This document shows, one piece after another, positions 1 to 8,113 of a DNA stretch of 15,295 nt. The stretch's first letter is position 1, and each line of letters starts with the position of its first letter. A model generated the notes under the pieces. That model saw nothing but the letters and a program-made list of their open reading frames with translations, searched no databases and had not been told where the DNA came from. Both the position numbers and the translations under genes were made by a program. Source of the DNA: Bacteroidota bacterium (GTDB lineage Bacteria > Bacteroidota > Bacteroidia > Flavobacteriales > Flavobacteriaceae); the NCBI GenBank assembly GCA_023427845.1, contig JAEYZX010000108.1, positions 1 through 15,295 on the forward strand, written 5' to 3'.

Positions 1-1
1 G

Positions 2-2032
2 CCCGGATATACCTTCGTATCGGCCGTAATTACAGCTGCACCGTCGAGCTATCCTTTTACCCTGGACCACGATGTCACGAATTTGCTGTCGGACGAAGAC
101 GGACTTATAATGCTGAACATGCCCGTAGGTAACTACACGGTAATCCTTGTAGACGATTGCGGAAATGAATACGTTTTTGATTTTGAAGTACTGCAGCACA
201 ATCCCACGATTTCGTCTAACATACGCGCCGACTGTGACTCGACATTAGGTTCTGTACGAATACGCGGAAATAGTACGCAATTGCTTTCGGTTATAATGAC
301 CGCGGCGCCTGCTGCCTTTACGCAGTCCTTGCCTTATGATGTATCGTTTAACATCAATGCGTCGGGAACTTTTTCGATGGCTGCGCTTCCGCCGGGACAG
401 TATACGTTTACTGTTGTAGACAGCTGCAATTTTACGCACACGCGCACATTAAATGTTCTTGCGTTTGCTACCACGGAAACCGCGTTTGAAATAACGCCTC
501 ATTGTGGGTCATTTGACCTGAACGTCGGGTTTTCAAGCAGCGGGTTTGCTTCACTGGCACTATGGCTTCAAAAATATGATCCGCTTACCGATACCTGGGG
601 ACACCCTCAAACCGGAAATCCTTACGTTGAGGGCACAGTACCCAGTGCGATAAATTCGGTTTCACTTGCAAACAACAGTACAACGCTGAATCTTGAATTT
701 ACGGGCGATTTTCGCATCATGCGGACCTACAATAGTTTTAACAATGGAAGCGTAAGTGATTTCACCACATGTTTCGACGTCGTAAAGGAATTTGAATTCA
801 CAGGCAAGATTGATATTACCGGAATCGAAAAAGTGACTTGCGACGGATTCCTTTCAGACGTTCAGGTATTCACAAACGGGGTGCCTCCAGTTTACTTCTC
901 GATCATCGAAAAGAATTACGAGCCCTATTTTGTCGATAACGGAACCAACAGCATTTTTACCGATCTTGAGCCCGCCATCTATAAGTTTGCCGTTTCACAT
1001 TCATGTGGCGATCAGCGCACGCGCGAATATGACGTGGCCCTGCTTCCATCGTTGGTAGTGGCTAACCAACCGGATTCAATGATCGTTTGCGATGACAGCT
1101 CCAATGACGGCATCGCGACTTTTTCACTTACCGATCAAAATGCTGCCATCATCGGCACCCAGGATCCGGCAAATTATACTCTTACTTACCATGCAACTAT
1201 TGAAGATGCAGAAAATGGTACAAATGCGCTGCCGTTCAATTTAAATACGTCAGATGCCACCATTTATGCACGGCTCGATTATAATTTAAGCGCCGATTGT
1301 TATTCAGTTACTTCGTTTGATGTGATTGTCAATCCGTATCCGGTTGTTCAAATGGCACCCACATACGGATTTTGCGAAGGCGGATCGGTAACGGTTACTG
1401 CGCCCGGCGGTTTCGACAGTTATACCTGGTCAACAGGCGCCACATCACATTCCATAGTGATCGAGCAACCGGGGAGTTACAGCCTTGAAGTTACTAATGA
1501 AGATAATGGCATTGTTTGCCCCGGAATATTTAATTTCACGGTCGCAATGTCGGGCCCGCCTGAAATTGACGAGATTCTTTTCTCGGATTGGACCGATAAC
1601 AGCAATACCATAACAGTCGTTTTGTCGGCTGCCAGCATCGGAAGCTACCTCTACTCGATCGACAACGTCCACTTTCAATCCAGTCCGACTTTCACCGATC
1701 TGCCTCCCGGTCCGTATACTGTTTTTGTAAAAGATCCTTTGCAGTGCGGAAGCGATCAAGCCGAAATTTACCTTCTGAATTATCCGCACTTCTTCACTCC
1801 TAACGGCGATGGGTTCAATGATTTCTGGCGCGTTCCTTTTTCGGAAGTCGAACCAAATCTAAAAACTTTCATCTACGATCGGTATGGAAAACTCATCACC
1901 GGTTTCGGGGTCGACAGTCAGGGTTGGGACGGAACGCTCAATGGCCGCGAATTACCATCGACAGATTATTGGTTTGTTGTTGTCCGCGAAGACGGTCGCA
2001 CCCACAAAGGCCATTTTGCGATGAAGCGGTAA
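2..2032 (+). CDS. T9SS type B sorting-domain surface/secreted protein, 5' truncated
   Basis: The frame is open from the left edge (codons begin at base 2), so this is the last 676 residues of a longer protein; a TTG at 83 is only an internal codon. The C-terminal ~83 residues (about 594-676) form a CHU_C/gliding-motility-type domain: FFTPNGDGFND, then YDRYGKLI, GWDGTLNG and DYWFVV, ending in a basic K-R. This is the type B signal recognised by the type IX secretion system, so the product should cross the outer membrane and be released or surface-bound. Upstream lie beta-sandwich modules: degenerate SprB-like repeats ending in P-G-x-Y-T-F/V-x-V-x-D-x-C-x motifs (LPPGQYTFTVVDSC, MPVGNYTVILVDDCG, LPPGPYTVFVKD), a module at ~350-445 with C-D-D...D-G-x-A-x-F-x-L, and an Ig-like module at ~446-515 (CEGGSVTVTAPGG). 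Adhesin or motility roles are possible but the ligand cannot be read. No terminator is seen in the 18-bp gap to the convergent gene. Confidence 0.93.
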   Translation, partial: PGYTFVSAVITAAPSSYPFTLDHDVTNLLSDEDGLIMLNMPVGNYTVILVDDCGNEYVFDFEVLQHNPTISSNIRADCDSTLGSVRIRGNSTQLLSVIMTAAPAAFTQSLPYDVSFNINASGTFSMAALPPGQYTFTVVDSCNFTHTRTLNVLAFATTETAFEITPHCGSFDLNVGFSSSGFASLALWLQKYDPLTDTWGHPQTGNPYVEGTVPSAINSVSLANNSTTLNLEFTGDFRIMRTYNSFNNGSVSDFTTCFDVVKEFEFTGKIDITGIEKVTCDGFLSDVQVFTNGVPPVYFSIIEKNYEPYFVDNGTNSIFTDLEPAIYKFAVSHSCGDQRTREYDVALLPSLVVANQPDSMIVCDDSSNDGIATFSLTDQNAAIIGTQDPANYTLTYHATIEDAENGTNALPFNLNTSDATIYARLDYNLSADCYSVTSFDVIVNPYPVVQMAPTYGFCEGGSVTVTAPGGFDSYTWSTGATSHSIVIEQPGSYSLEVTNEDNGIVCPGIFNFTVAMSGPPEIDEILFSDWTDNSNTITVVLSAASIGSYLYSIDNVHFQSSPTFTDLPPGPYTVFVKDPLQCGSDQAEIYLLNYPHFFTPNGDGFNDFWRVPFSEVEPNLKTFIYDRYGKLITGFGVDSQGWDGTLNGRELPSTDYWFVVVREDGRTHKGHFAMKR

Positions 2033-2050
2033 TTTTGAGGTCGAGCCAGA

Positions 2051-3424
2051 TTAATGTGTCACGGTCAAATCTTTAGGGTTATGCTCATGTTTGAATAAAA
2101 TCGCAAATGCAATCGCAATCACCAGCGCATACGCCGCAAAAGCAATCCAAATATTCGGCCAGTCCTTCATAAATATGGTTTGGCTCAAACTACCATCGGC
2201 ATTTACCGTGGTTTTGGCGTTTTGAATAAACTTCAGCAGATGGCTGTTTTCAGGAACCGTCTGAAGATGTGCCGCCAAGCCTGATACTGTCGTGAAAGCT
2301 TTAGTAAAGTACATTTCAACGACCCAGCCCGCAATTACGCTACCCAGAACCGCTCCAACGCCATTGGTCATCATCATAAACAATCCCTGCGCTGACGACC
2401 GTGTTTTTGAATCTGTATTGATATCTACATACAACGAACCCGAAATATTAAAGAAATCGAACGCCATACCATAAACAACGCACGAAAGGATGATCATCCA
2501 TAAACCATCAACCGGATCGGCATAAGCAAAAAGCCCGAAACGCAATACCCACGCAAGCATACTGATCAGCATTACCTGCTTAATCCCAAAACGGCGCAGG
2601 AAAAACGGTATCGCCAAAATAAACAGGGTTTCCGATATCTGCGAAATAGACATTATGATAGTCGACCGCTCAACGACAAATGAAGAAGCATATTTTGGAA
2701 AATGCTCAAACTCGCTTAAAAACAGATCGCCATAAGCATTTGTCAATTGCAATGCGCCGCCCAGGAACATCGCGAAAATGAAAAAGAGCGCCATTTTGTA
2801 GGTTGCGAAAAGTTTGAATGCACCAAGTCCAAGCATTTCAGCGACCGAGTTGCTTTTGCTCGTAGTACGTGCAGGCGGGCACTTGGGAAGTGTCAGCGCA
2901 TAAACTGCCAGTACAATCGCAAATATTCCCGCAATATAAAACTGGTTTGCAGAAGCTTTGCTGTCTGTTAAATTAGTCATCCACATCGCGGCAATGAACC
3001 CTATCGTTCCCCAAACCCGGATAGGCGGAAAATCCTTGACCACATCACCGGCAGATTGTTTAAGAACCGTATAGGAAACCGAATTGCTAAGCGATATCGT
3101 CGGCATGTAAAAACACATCGCGGCAAACATCACATATATAAACGTGGTGGGATCGTCAACCGTTGGCAGATAAAACAAAACCAGCGCATAAAGTACGTGC
3201 AAAGCCGAATAAAGCCGTTCTGCATTGACCCATCGATCGGCTATTATACCAATCAGCGTGGGCATAAAAATGGACGCAAAACCCATTGTGGCGAATACCA
3301 GTCCAAATTGCGTATTATCCCAGCCCTTGGTTCCAAACCAATAATTCGCAATTGTTAAAAGCCACGCTCCCCAGACAAAAAACTGGAGAAAACTCATAAT
3401 GATCAATCGTAATTTTATGCTCAT
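2051..3424 (-). CDS. nupG: NupG-like nucleoside:H+ symporter (MFS)
   Basis: A 457-residue inner-membrane transporter with about 12 hydrophobic segments. It strongly resembles the E. coli nucleoside permease NupG as I remember it: SFLQFFVWGAWL near the N-terminus, FPPIRVWGTIGFI, IIMSISQISETLFIL, FDFFNISGS and SAQGLFMMMTNG. It should import nucleosides with protons. Relative to NupG (~418 residues) it has about 40 extra residues between the last two membrane segments, containing a hydrophilic stretch NAKTTVNADGS, probably an enlarged loop. The start is the ATG at 3424. A TTG three bases upstream also extends the frame, but ATG is preferred. It follows cmk by 53 bp in the same direction, and a good promoter match lies in that gap, so it may be transcribed alone. 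Substrate specificity is inferred from the family. Confidence 0.92.
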   Translation of the reverse strand: MSIKLRLIIMSFLQFFVWGAWLLTIANYWFGTKGWDNTQFGLVFATMGFASIFMPTLIGIIADRWVNAERLYSALHVLYALVLFYLPTVDDPTTFIYVMFAAMCFYMPTISLSNSVSYTVLKQSAGDVVKDFPPIRVWGTIGFIAAMWMTNLTDSKASANQFYIAGIFAIVLAVYALTLPKCPPARTTSKSNSVAEMLGLGAFKLFATYKMALFFIFAMFLGGALQLTNAYGDLFLSEFEHFPKYASSFVVERSTIIMSISQISETLFILAIPFFLRRFGIKQVMLISMLAWVLRFGLFAYADPVDGLWMIILSCVVYGMAFDFFNISGSLYVDINTDSKTRSSAQGLFMMMTNGVGAVLGSVIAGWVVEMYFTKAFTTVSGLAAHLQTVPENSHLLKFIQNAKTTVNADGSLSQTIFMKDWPNIWIAFAAYALVIAIAFAILFKHEHNPKDLTVTH

Positions 3425-3446
3425 CAATTCTTTTTGTTATTTCGGT

Positions 3447-3475
3447 TAAAGCTACTATTTAAAATGGAAAATCAA
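3447..3475 (-). promoter_or_regulatory. Putative Bacteroidota-type promoter of the nucleoside transporter
   Basis: On the minus strand TTG (3475-3473) is followed by an 18-bp spacer and TAGCTTTA (3454-3447). This matches the Bacteroidota TTG / TAnnTTTG pattern except for the last base. The ATG is 22 bp downstream. The -33 element sits at the very end of cmk, next to its TAA stop. Confidence 0.45.
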
Positions 3476-3477
3476 AA

Positions 3478-4170
3478 TTATCCGCGGCATACGTCCAACA
3501 CCAGCGCATAAACAAGTTCAAACTGTTGTTCCCTGTCCAAATCGGAATTGTCTATTTCTATCGCATCATCGGCTTTCATCAAGGGCGAATCGTCGCGATG
3601 GGTGTCGATGTGGTCGCGCTGCTCGACATTCCGCAGTATGTCTTCGTAGGAAACCGATTGTCCTTTTGCCGTAAGTTCGTCGAAACGGCGTTGCGCACGT
3701 GTTGCCGCGCTCGCAGTCATGAAGATTTTCAGTTCAGCATCGGGAAATACTACGGTTCCGATGTCACGGCCGTCCATGACAACGCCTTTCCCCTTGCCCA
3801 TTTCTTTTTGTTGTTCGACAAGTTTGGCGCGGACTTTAGAAACTTCGGCAATCTGGCTCACAAAATTGCTGACTTCAATGGTGCGGATTTCATTCTCAAC
3901 ATTCACATCGTTCAAAAACATATCGGCGGAATCAGAAATCGGATTCAGCCTAAACTCCAACTTGATCGAAGGCAATGCATTGATCAGTGTTTCCTTATCG
4001 AAAAAATCCTCATCTATGTAACCATTCTGCATCGCAAAATAGGTAACAGCGCGATACATGGCTCCACTGTCGACATATACATAACCAAGCTTCTTTGCAA
4101 GTTGTTTCGCAAGCGTACTTTTTCCGGTGGAGGAATAACCGTCGATTGCAATTGTGATTTTCTTTTCCAC
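3478..4170 (-). CDS. cmk: Cytidylate kinase (CMP/dCMP kinase)
   Basis: A 230-residue cytosolic kinase, the usual length for the family, transferring phosphate from ATP to CMP or dCMP in pyrimidine nucleotide synthesis and salvage. It has an N-terminal P-loop GYSSTGKS (residues 11-18), the nucleotide-binding motif VDSGAMYRA (33-41), and the CMP kinase signature MDGRDIGTVVFPDA followed by an arginine-rich lid region (TRAQRRFDEL). The start is GTG at 4170-4168 and overlaps the TAG stop of porQ by one base (TAGTG), a layout suited to translational coupling. The next gene downstream is a nucleoside importer, which fits a salvage context. Identification is firm. The GTG start is favoured because the sequence MEKKITIAIDG begins exactly at the usual N-terminus of the family. 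Confidence 0.96.
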   Translation of the reverse strand: MEKKITIAIDGYSSTGKSTLAKQLAKKLGYVYVDSGAMYRAVTYFAMQNGYIDEDFFDKETLINALPSIKLEFRLNPISDSADMFLNDVNVENEIRTIEVSNFVSQIAEVSKVRAKLVEQQKEMGKGKGVVMDGRDIGTVVFPDAELKIFMTASAATRAQRRFDELTAKGQSVSYEDILRNVEQRDHIDTHRDDSPLMKADDAIEIDNSDLDREQQFELVYALVLDVCRG

Positions 4171-5189
4171 TATTCCGCGAAATTTATGGTTAACCCGAAC
4201 AGGCTCGTATTTGCCGCTAATGTATATCGGGAATATGAATAATTGAATTTTAATTTGTTTATACGAAGTCCGAATCCGGCAGATATTCCGGAAAAGTGCC
4301 GCTGTTCAAGCAAACGCAGCTCTTCGGCGCGACGGAAATTGTAACCTACCCTGATATTGAAACCTTTTGTCGGAAACAATTCGGCCCCGATCACGACATG
4401 GCGCAATGCATTGTTGAAAAATGAAACTTTCTCAGGTGTGGATCCGCCATCGATATTTCCTTCGGCACGCGCAGGGTTCGAAAATGCGATGTTCCATTGC
4501 TGTAGGTTTTCAAGCGTCAAATGCCACCGTATCGGTACATTTTCGACTTCCTGCGAAACTCCGATAAGTATTTCCATCGGAAGTTTTTCACGCGTTTCGG
4601 CATAAGTCGTGAATTGGGTACCGACATTTCGGATCACCAAAGCCCAATTTACATCATTTCGTTCGTCTATGAACAGCGCGCCAATATCGATCGCACCACC
4701 AAATGAGTGATAGCTTTCCAACGTTGAAGAAATCAGCTTGGCATTGGCGCCAATGTAAAAATCGGAAAAAGGGATGTTATATGCATAACCAACCGATAAC
4801 GCAATCTCGCTTCCTGTAAAATCAGCAGTTTCCAAACCGTTTTCGTCACGGCCTTCAAATGTTCCGTAGTTGACATAGCTCACTCCGGCCTGAATGGTCT
4901 GCGTCCTGCGGTCATACGTATATGCATACGAACCAGTACCATAACTGACCTCGCCGAAATAACTTCCGTAGTTCAGCGACAATTGGTTGTCCATTTCCGG
5001 ATTTATGGTTGCGGGATTGAAATGCGCCTGGTTCACGTCGGCATCGCGGATCGTAACGGTTTTGCCACCGAGTGCCGCCTGCCTGGGCGATGTGACAAGA
5101 TTCAGGAATTGATATACATGTTTACCTCCGATTTGCCCGTATGATGCCATACTGAAGAAAAAAATACAATAAAGAAGATTTTTATGCAT
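4170..5189 (-). CDS. porQ: Type IX secretion system protein PorQ
   Basis: A 339-residue outer-membrane-type protein. The N-terminus MHKNLLYCIFFFSMASYGQ is a signal peptide. After it comes a conserved PorQ-like region (residues about 25-60) with YQFLNLVTSPRQAALGG and FNPATIN. The rest is rich in alternating amphipathic beta strands (LSLNYGSYFGEVSYG, EIALSVGYAYN, GFGLRINKLKFNYSYSRYT) typical of PorV/PorQ-type FadL-like barrels. The chain ends GLTINFAE. PorQ is a T9SS component associated with the outer-membrane machinery that modifies and anchors cargo; here I infer the role from the family. It could serve the type B substrate at the left edge, although the genes are not co-transcribed. It is followed by cmk with a one-base stop/start overlap. 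Some homologues have been mislabelled as penicillin-binding proteins; nothing here supports that activity. Confidence 0.9.
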   Translation of the reverse strand: MHKNLLYCIFFFSMASYGQIGGKHVYQFLNLVTSPRQAALGGKTVTIRDADVNQAHFNPATINPEMDNQLSLNYGSYFGEVSYGTGSYAYTYDRRTQTIQAGVSYVNYGTFEGRDENGLETADFTGSEIALSVGYAYNIPFSDFYIGANAKLISSTLESYHSFGGAIDIGALFIDERNDVNWALVIRNVGTQFTTYAETREKLPMEILIGVSQEVENVPIRWHLTLENLQQWNIAFSNPARAEGNIDGGSTPEKVSFFNNALRHVVIGAELFPTKGFNIRVGYNFRRAEELRLLEQRHFSGISAGFGLRINKLKFNYSYSRYTLAANTSLFGLTINFAE

Positions 5190-5228
5190 ATCGGGGAGCC
5201 TGTTTCCGTAACAGTATAAACGCAGTTG

Positions 5229-5257
5229 CGAAGATATTATTTTTCATAAAAAATCAG
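5229..5257 (-). promoter_or_regulatory. Weak promoter candidate for porQ(-cmk)
   Basis: On the minus strand CTG (5257-5255), an 18-bp spacer and TATCTTCG (5236-5229). This is one mismatch in each box from TTG / TAnnTTTG. The porQ ATG lies 39 bp downstream. It is plausible because lon terminates upstream, but the match is modest. Confidence 0.3.
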
Positions 5258-5300
5258 CCACAGAATCGCTGTTAAATTCCCATGACCGCTTTCATCATTT

Positions 5301-5417
5301 TTTTGGCGAGCCCCTTTGGCCTGCCTTGGTCCTTCCGAAAGGGCCAGGCTGTACGCTGCTAGTCCGCGCCGCGTCGTGCCTCCTTGCTGTGGGCTATCCG
5401 CTTCCATCCTTCTCGCG
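5301..5417 (+). repeat. Dispersed structured repeat, copy 1
   Basis: It shares three ordered blocks with 14138-14233 on the same strand: TTTT-GGCG-x-GCCCCT (5301-5315), CAGGCTGTACGC (5345-5356, identical 12-mer) and GCTTCCATCCTTCTCGCG (5400-5417, 17 of 18 identical). Between the first two blocks is a hairpin: GGTCCTT (5328-5334) pairs with AAGGGCC (5339-5345), including one G-U pair, with loop CCGA. The segment between blocks 2 and 3 is 28 bp longer than in copy 2. From memory, elements with a GGGCGTGCCC ... GGCTGTACGC ... CCATCC pattern are scattered in Flavobacterium genomes; I could not verify this. Confidence 0.7.
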
Positions 5418-5445
5418 ACCACTGCGTAACGGATAATTCCCATAC

Positions 5446-5472
5446 AAAAAAAAACCTCCGTTTTCACAGAGG
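5446..5472 (-). terminator. Intrinsic terminator of lon
   Basis: Read on the minus strand, CCTCTG (5472-5467), loop TGAAAA and CGGAGG (5460-5455) form a 6-bp stem with one G-U pair, followed by nine T. It starts 8 bp after the lon stop codon. Confidence 0.85.
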
Positions 5473-5480
5473 CTTTTCAT

Positions 5481-7931
5481 TTATAATGTTTTTGCGTTTT
5501 TGACTTTTTCATCTGTGAGCGCAACCTTTATGACTTCGCTCATTTCCTTCACATAATGGAAGGTCAGGCCTTCAACATATTCCGGCTTTATCTCGTCGAT
5601 ATCCTGCTTGTTTTCGTGACACATGATGATGTGCTTTATGTTTGCCCGCTTTGCCGCAAGGATTTTTTCCTTGATTCCGCCCACAGGAAGTACTTTGCCG
5701 CGAAGCGTGATCTCGCCTGTCATTGCCATGTCCTTTCTGACTTTGCGCTGCGTCAACAGCGACACTAATGAAGTCAGCATTGCAATTCCGGCGCTCGGTC
5801 CGTCTTTAGGAGTTGCGCCTTCCGGAATATGGATGTGGATGTTGTATTTGGATAAAATCTCAGGATCAATTCCCAAAAGCTCGGCGTTCGATTTAATATA
5901 CTCAAGTGCGATGGTTGCCGATTCCTTCATAACCGTACCGAGGTTTCCGGTCATCGTCATCGAACCTTTTCCTTTCGAAATCAACGATTCTATAAACAGA
6001 ATGTCACCACCAACGGTAGTCCAGGCCAATCCGGTCACTACTCCCGCAACGTCGTTCCCTTCCGATTTGTCGCGTTCCATACGAGGAACACCGAGGACTT
6101 TCACGATATCTTCATCGGTCAGCTTTTTATTGTACTCTTCTTCCATCGCAACCGACTTTGCCGCATGGCGGATAACCTGTGCAATTTTTGATTCGAGTCC
6201 GCGTACTCCTGATTCCCTTGTATAACCCACCACAATCTTCTCGAGTTGCTTCTTGCCTATTGTAAGGTCTTTCGTTGTGAGCCCGTGTTCCTTCAATTGT
6301 TTTGGGAACAAATGCTGGCGCGCGATTTCAATTTTTTCCTCGATCGTATAACCCGACATCTTGATCACTTCCATCCTGTCTCTTAAAGCAGGCTGGATAT
6401 TCGACATATTATTCGAGGTTGCGATGAACATCACTTTAGACAAATCGAACCCCATTTCAAGGAAGTTGTCATAAAATGCGTTGTTTTGCTCGGGATCCAA
6501 TACTTCAAGAAGTGCCGACGACGGATCGCCCTGATTGCTGCTGGAAAGTTTGTCGATTTCATCAAGTACAAAAACCGGATTGGAGGTTCCTGCTTTTTTC
6601 AGGCTTTGAATAATCCGGCCCGGCATGGCACCTATATAGGTTTTACGGTGTCCGCGGATTTCAGCTTCATCGCGCAGCCCGCCAAGTGAAATTCGAACAT
6701 ATTCACGTCCCAATGCTTCCGCAACCGACCGGCCAATTGAGGTTTTTCCAACTCCCGGAGGTCCGGTGAGACATATTATGGGCGACTTCATATCGTTGCG
6801 GAGTTTAAGCACTGCAAGATGTTCAATCATTCTTTTCTTTACATCTTCCAAACCGAAATGATCACGATCCAGAATTTTTTGCGCCCGTTTTAAGTCAAAG
6901 CTGTCCTTGGAATATTCGTTCCAGGGTAAATCGAGAAACAATTCAAGATAATTCCGCTGAATTCCAAAATCGGGAGCTTGCGGATTCATTCGCTGCATCT
7001 TCAACAATTCCTTTTCGAAATGCGATTGCACCTTCGCATCCCATTTTTTAGTCTTTGCGCGTTGACGCATTTCGTCCAGTTCCTCTTCATGCGACACACC
7101 TCCAAGTTCTTCCTGAATGGTCTTCATCTGCTGATGCAGAAAATATTCACGCTGTTGCTGATCGAGGTCAAAACGGACTTTCGACTGTATGTCATTTTTA
7201 AGTTCAAGCTTTTGAAGCTCGATATTCATGAAGCGCAGCGTTTCCAACGCACGTTCCTTTAGCGCGTTAATTGCCAAAAGATCCTGCTTTTCCTTTACGG
7301 GCAGGTTCATGTTAGAGGAAACGAAATTGATCAGGAATGAGTGGCTTTCGATATTCTTTATAGCAAAAGTTGCTTCGGTGGGTATATTCGGACTTTCCTT
7401 GATGATTTGGATCGCAAGTTCCTTTATCGAATCCAGGATCGCAAAAAATTCGGTGTCGTGTTTACCCGGTCGTTTTTCCTCGACCTCTTTTATCGTAGCG
7501 GTGATATAGGGCTTTTCAGATATGACGGTGTCAATCTCAAAACGTTTTTTACCCTGCAGGATCACAGTAATATTCCCGTCGGGCATCTTTAAAACGCGCA
7601 AAATTCGCGCTACAGTTCCAATTCGGTGAATATCGTTTTTCGAAGGATCTTCCTCATCCTCGCTTTTCTGTGCAACAACACCAATGATTTTGCCGGCGGC
7701 ATTTGCATCATTGATGAGTTTTATGGATTTGTCACGTCCCGCAGAAATCGGAATGACCACGCCGGGGAACAGTACAGTATTGCGAAGAGGCAAAATGGCA
7801 AGCGAAGCCGGAAGCTCCTCTTTTATCATTTCTTCTTCGTCTTCGGGGGTTAGAAGCGGTATTAATTCGGCTTCAGAATCAAATTCCTGCAATGACAGGT
7901 TGTCAAAACTTAATATATTACGATGCGACAT
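5481..7931 (-). CDS. lon: ATP-dependent protease La (Lon)
   Basis: An 816-residue cytosolic ATP-dependent serine protease that degrades misfolded and selected regulatory proteins as a hexameric ring. Domain order is a LON substrate-binding domain at about 43-240 (LAILPLRNTVLFPGVVIPIS), a coiled linker, an AAA+ module and a C-terminal protease domain. The AAA+ module has Walker A GPPGVGKTS (390-398), Walker B VFVLDEID (453-460), sensor 1 ATSN (504-507) and the sensor 2 region SGVRGLE (574-580). In the protease domain the catalytic Ser713 lies in PKDGPSAG and the catalytic Lys756 in GGIKEK; the 43-residue spacing equals that of E. coli Lon. The N-terminus is acidic (EDEEEMIKEE) and about 35 residues longer than in E. 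coli, as is common in Bacteroidota. It has its own promoter (perfect TATATTTG upstream) and terminator, so it is probably monocistronic. Confidence 0.98.
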   Translation of the reverse strand: MSHRNILSFDNLSLQEFDSEAELIPLLTPEDEEEMIKEELPASLAILPLRNTVLFPGVVIPISAGRDKSIKLINDANAAGKIIGVVAQKSEDEEDPSKNDIHRIGTVARILRVLKMPDGNITVILQGKKRFEIDTVISEKPYITATIKEVEEKRPGKHDTEFFAILDSIKELAIQIIKESPNIPTEATFAIKNIESHSFLINFVSSNMNLPVKEKQDLLAINALKERALETLRFMNIELQKLELKNDIQSKVRFDLDQQQREYFLHQQMKTIQEELGGVSHEEELDEMRQRAKTKKWDAKVQSHFEKELLKMQRMNPQAPDFGIQRNYLELFLDLPWNEYSKDSFDLKRAQKILDRDHFGLEDVKKRMIEHLAVLKLRNDMKSPIICLTGPPGVGKTSIGRSVAEALGREYVRISLGGLRDEAEIRGHRKTYIGAMPGRIIQSLKKAGTSNPVFVLDEIDKLSSSNQGDPSSALLEVLDPEQNNAFYDNFLEMGFDLSKVMFIATSNNMSNIQPALRDRMEVIKMSGYTIEEKIEIARQHLFPKQLKEHGLTTKDLTIGKKQLEKIVVGYTRESGVRGLESKIAQVIRHAAKSVAMEEEYNKKLTDEDIVKVLGVPRMERDKSEGNDVAGVVTGLAWTTVGGDILFIESLISKGKGSMTMTGNLGTVMKESATIALEYIKSNAELLGIDPEILSKYNIHIHIPEGATPKDGPSAGIAMLTSLVSLLTQRKVRKDMAMTGEITLRGKVLPVGGIKEKILAAKRANIKHIIMCHENKQDIDEIKPEYVEGLTFHYVKEMSEVIKVALTDEKVKNAKTL

Positions 7932-7979
7932 ATGTGGTATTCGGTCATTATGACATTAAAAAACTACTACGGTTCCAAA

Positions 7980-7987
7980 CAAATATA
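7980..7987 (-). promoter_or_regulatory. -7 promoter element of lon
   Basis: TATATTTG on the minus strand is a perfect match to the Bacteroidota TAnnTTTG -7 box, 48 bp upstream of the lon ATG. No TTG is found at the expected 17-20 bp further upstream; the nearest TTG is 24 bp away. A non-canonical -33 or an activator may be used. Confidence 0.45.
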
Positions 7988-8070
7988 CTATATGATGATG
8001 AGACGGTGTAACAAAATCGACATATGGCACATTTATTCGGGTACAATATAAATGGCAATCTTTATGCCAT

Positions 8071-8096
8071 AAAAAAATCCGCCAAAGCGGATTTTT
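8071..8096. terminator. Bidirectional terminator after the Fn3 lipoprotein gene
   Basis: AAAAATCCGC (8073-8082), loop CAAA, GCGGATTTTT (8087-8096) form a perfect 10-bp stem, counting its A/T flanks. On the minus strand it ends in seven T and lies 18 bp after the stop of the gene at 8114-9166. The symmetric A/T tracts would also work on the plus strand. Confidence 0.88.
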
Positions 8097-8113
8097 CAAT
8101 GTTTTGTTATTGT

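Larger units (their letters stand above)
5190..5480. other. Intergenic region lon-porQ
   Basis: A 291-bp gap between two minus-strand genes. It contains the lon terminator (5446-5472), one copy of a structured dispersed repeat (5301-5417) and a weak promoter match for porQ (5229-5257). A 76-codon minus-strand open frame (5467-5237) falls mostly inside the repeat, has no recognisable protein features and is not called. Confidence 0.8.

Noticed and set aside
3425..3427. TTG start for the nucleoside transporter
   Set aside because: An ATG follows immediately in the same frame and gives the same protein minus one residue.
3526..4242. 238-codon plus-strand frame opposite cmk and the porQ end
   Set aside because: Antisense shadow of two firmly identified genes; the translation has no recognisable motif.
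5237..5467. 76-codon minus-strand open frame
   Set aside because: It lies mostly within the dispersed repeat and overlaps the lon terminator. The translation is low in complexity, with no domain, signal or start context.
5623..6225. 200-codon plus-strand frame opposite lon
   Set aside because: It mirrors the conserved Lon protease domain on the other strand and has no independent features.
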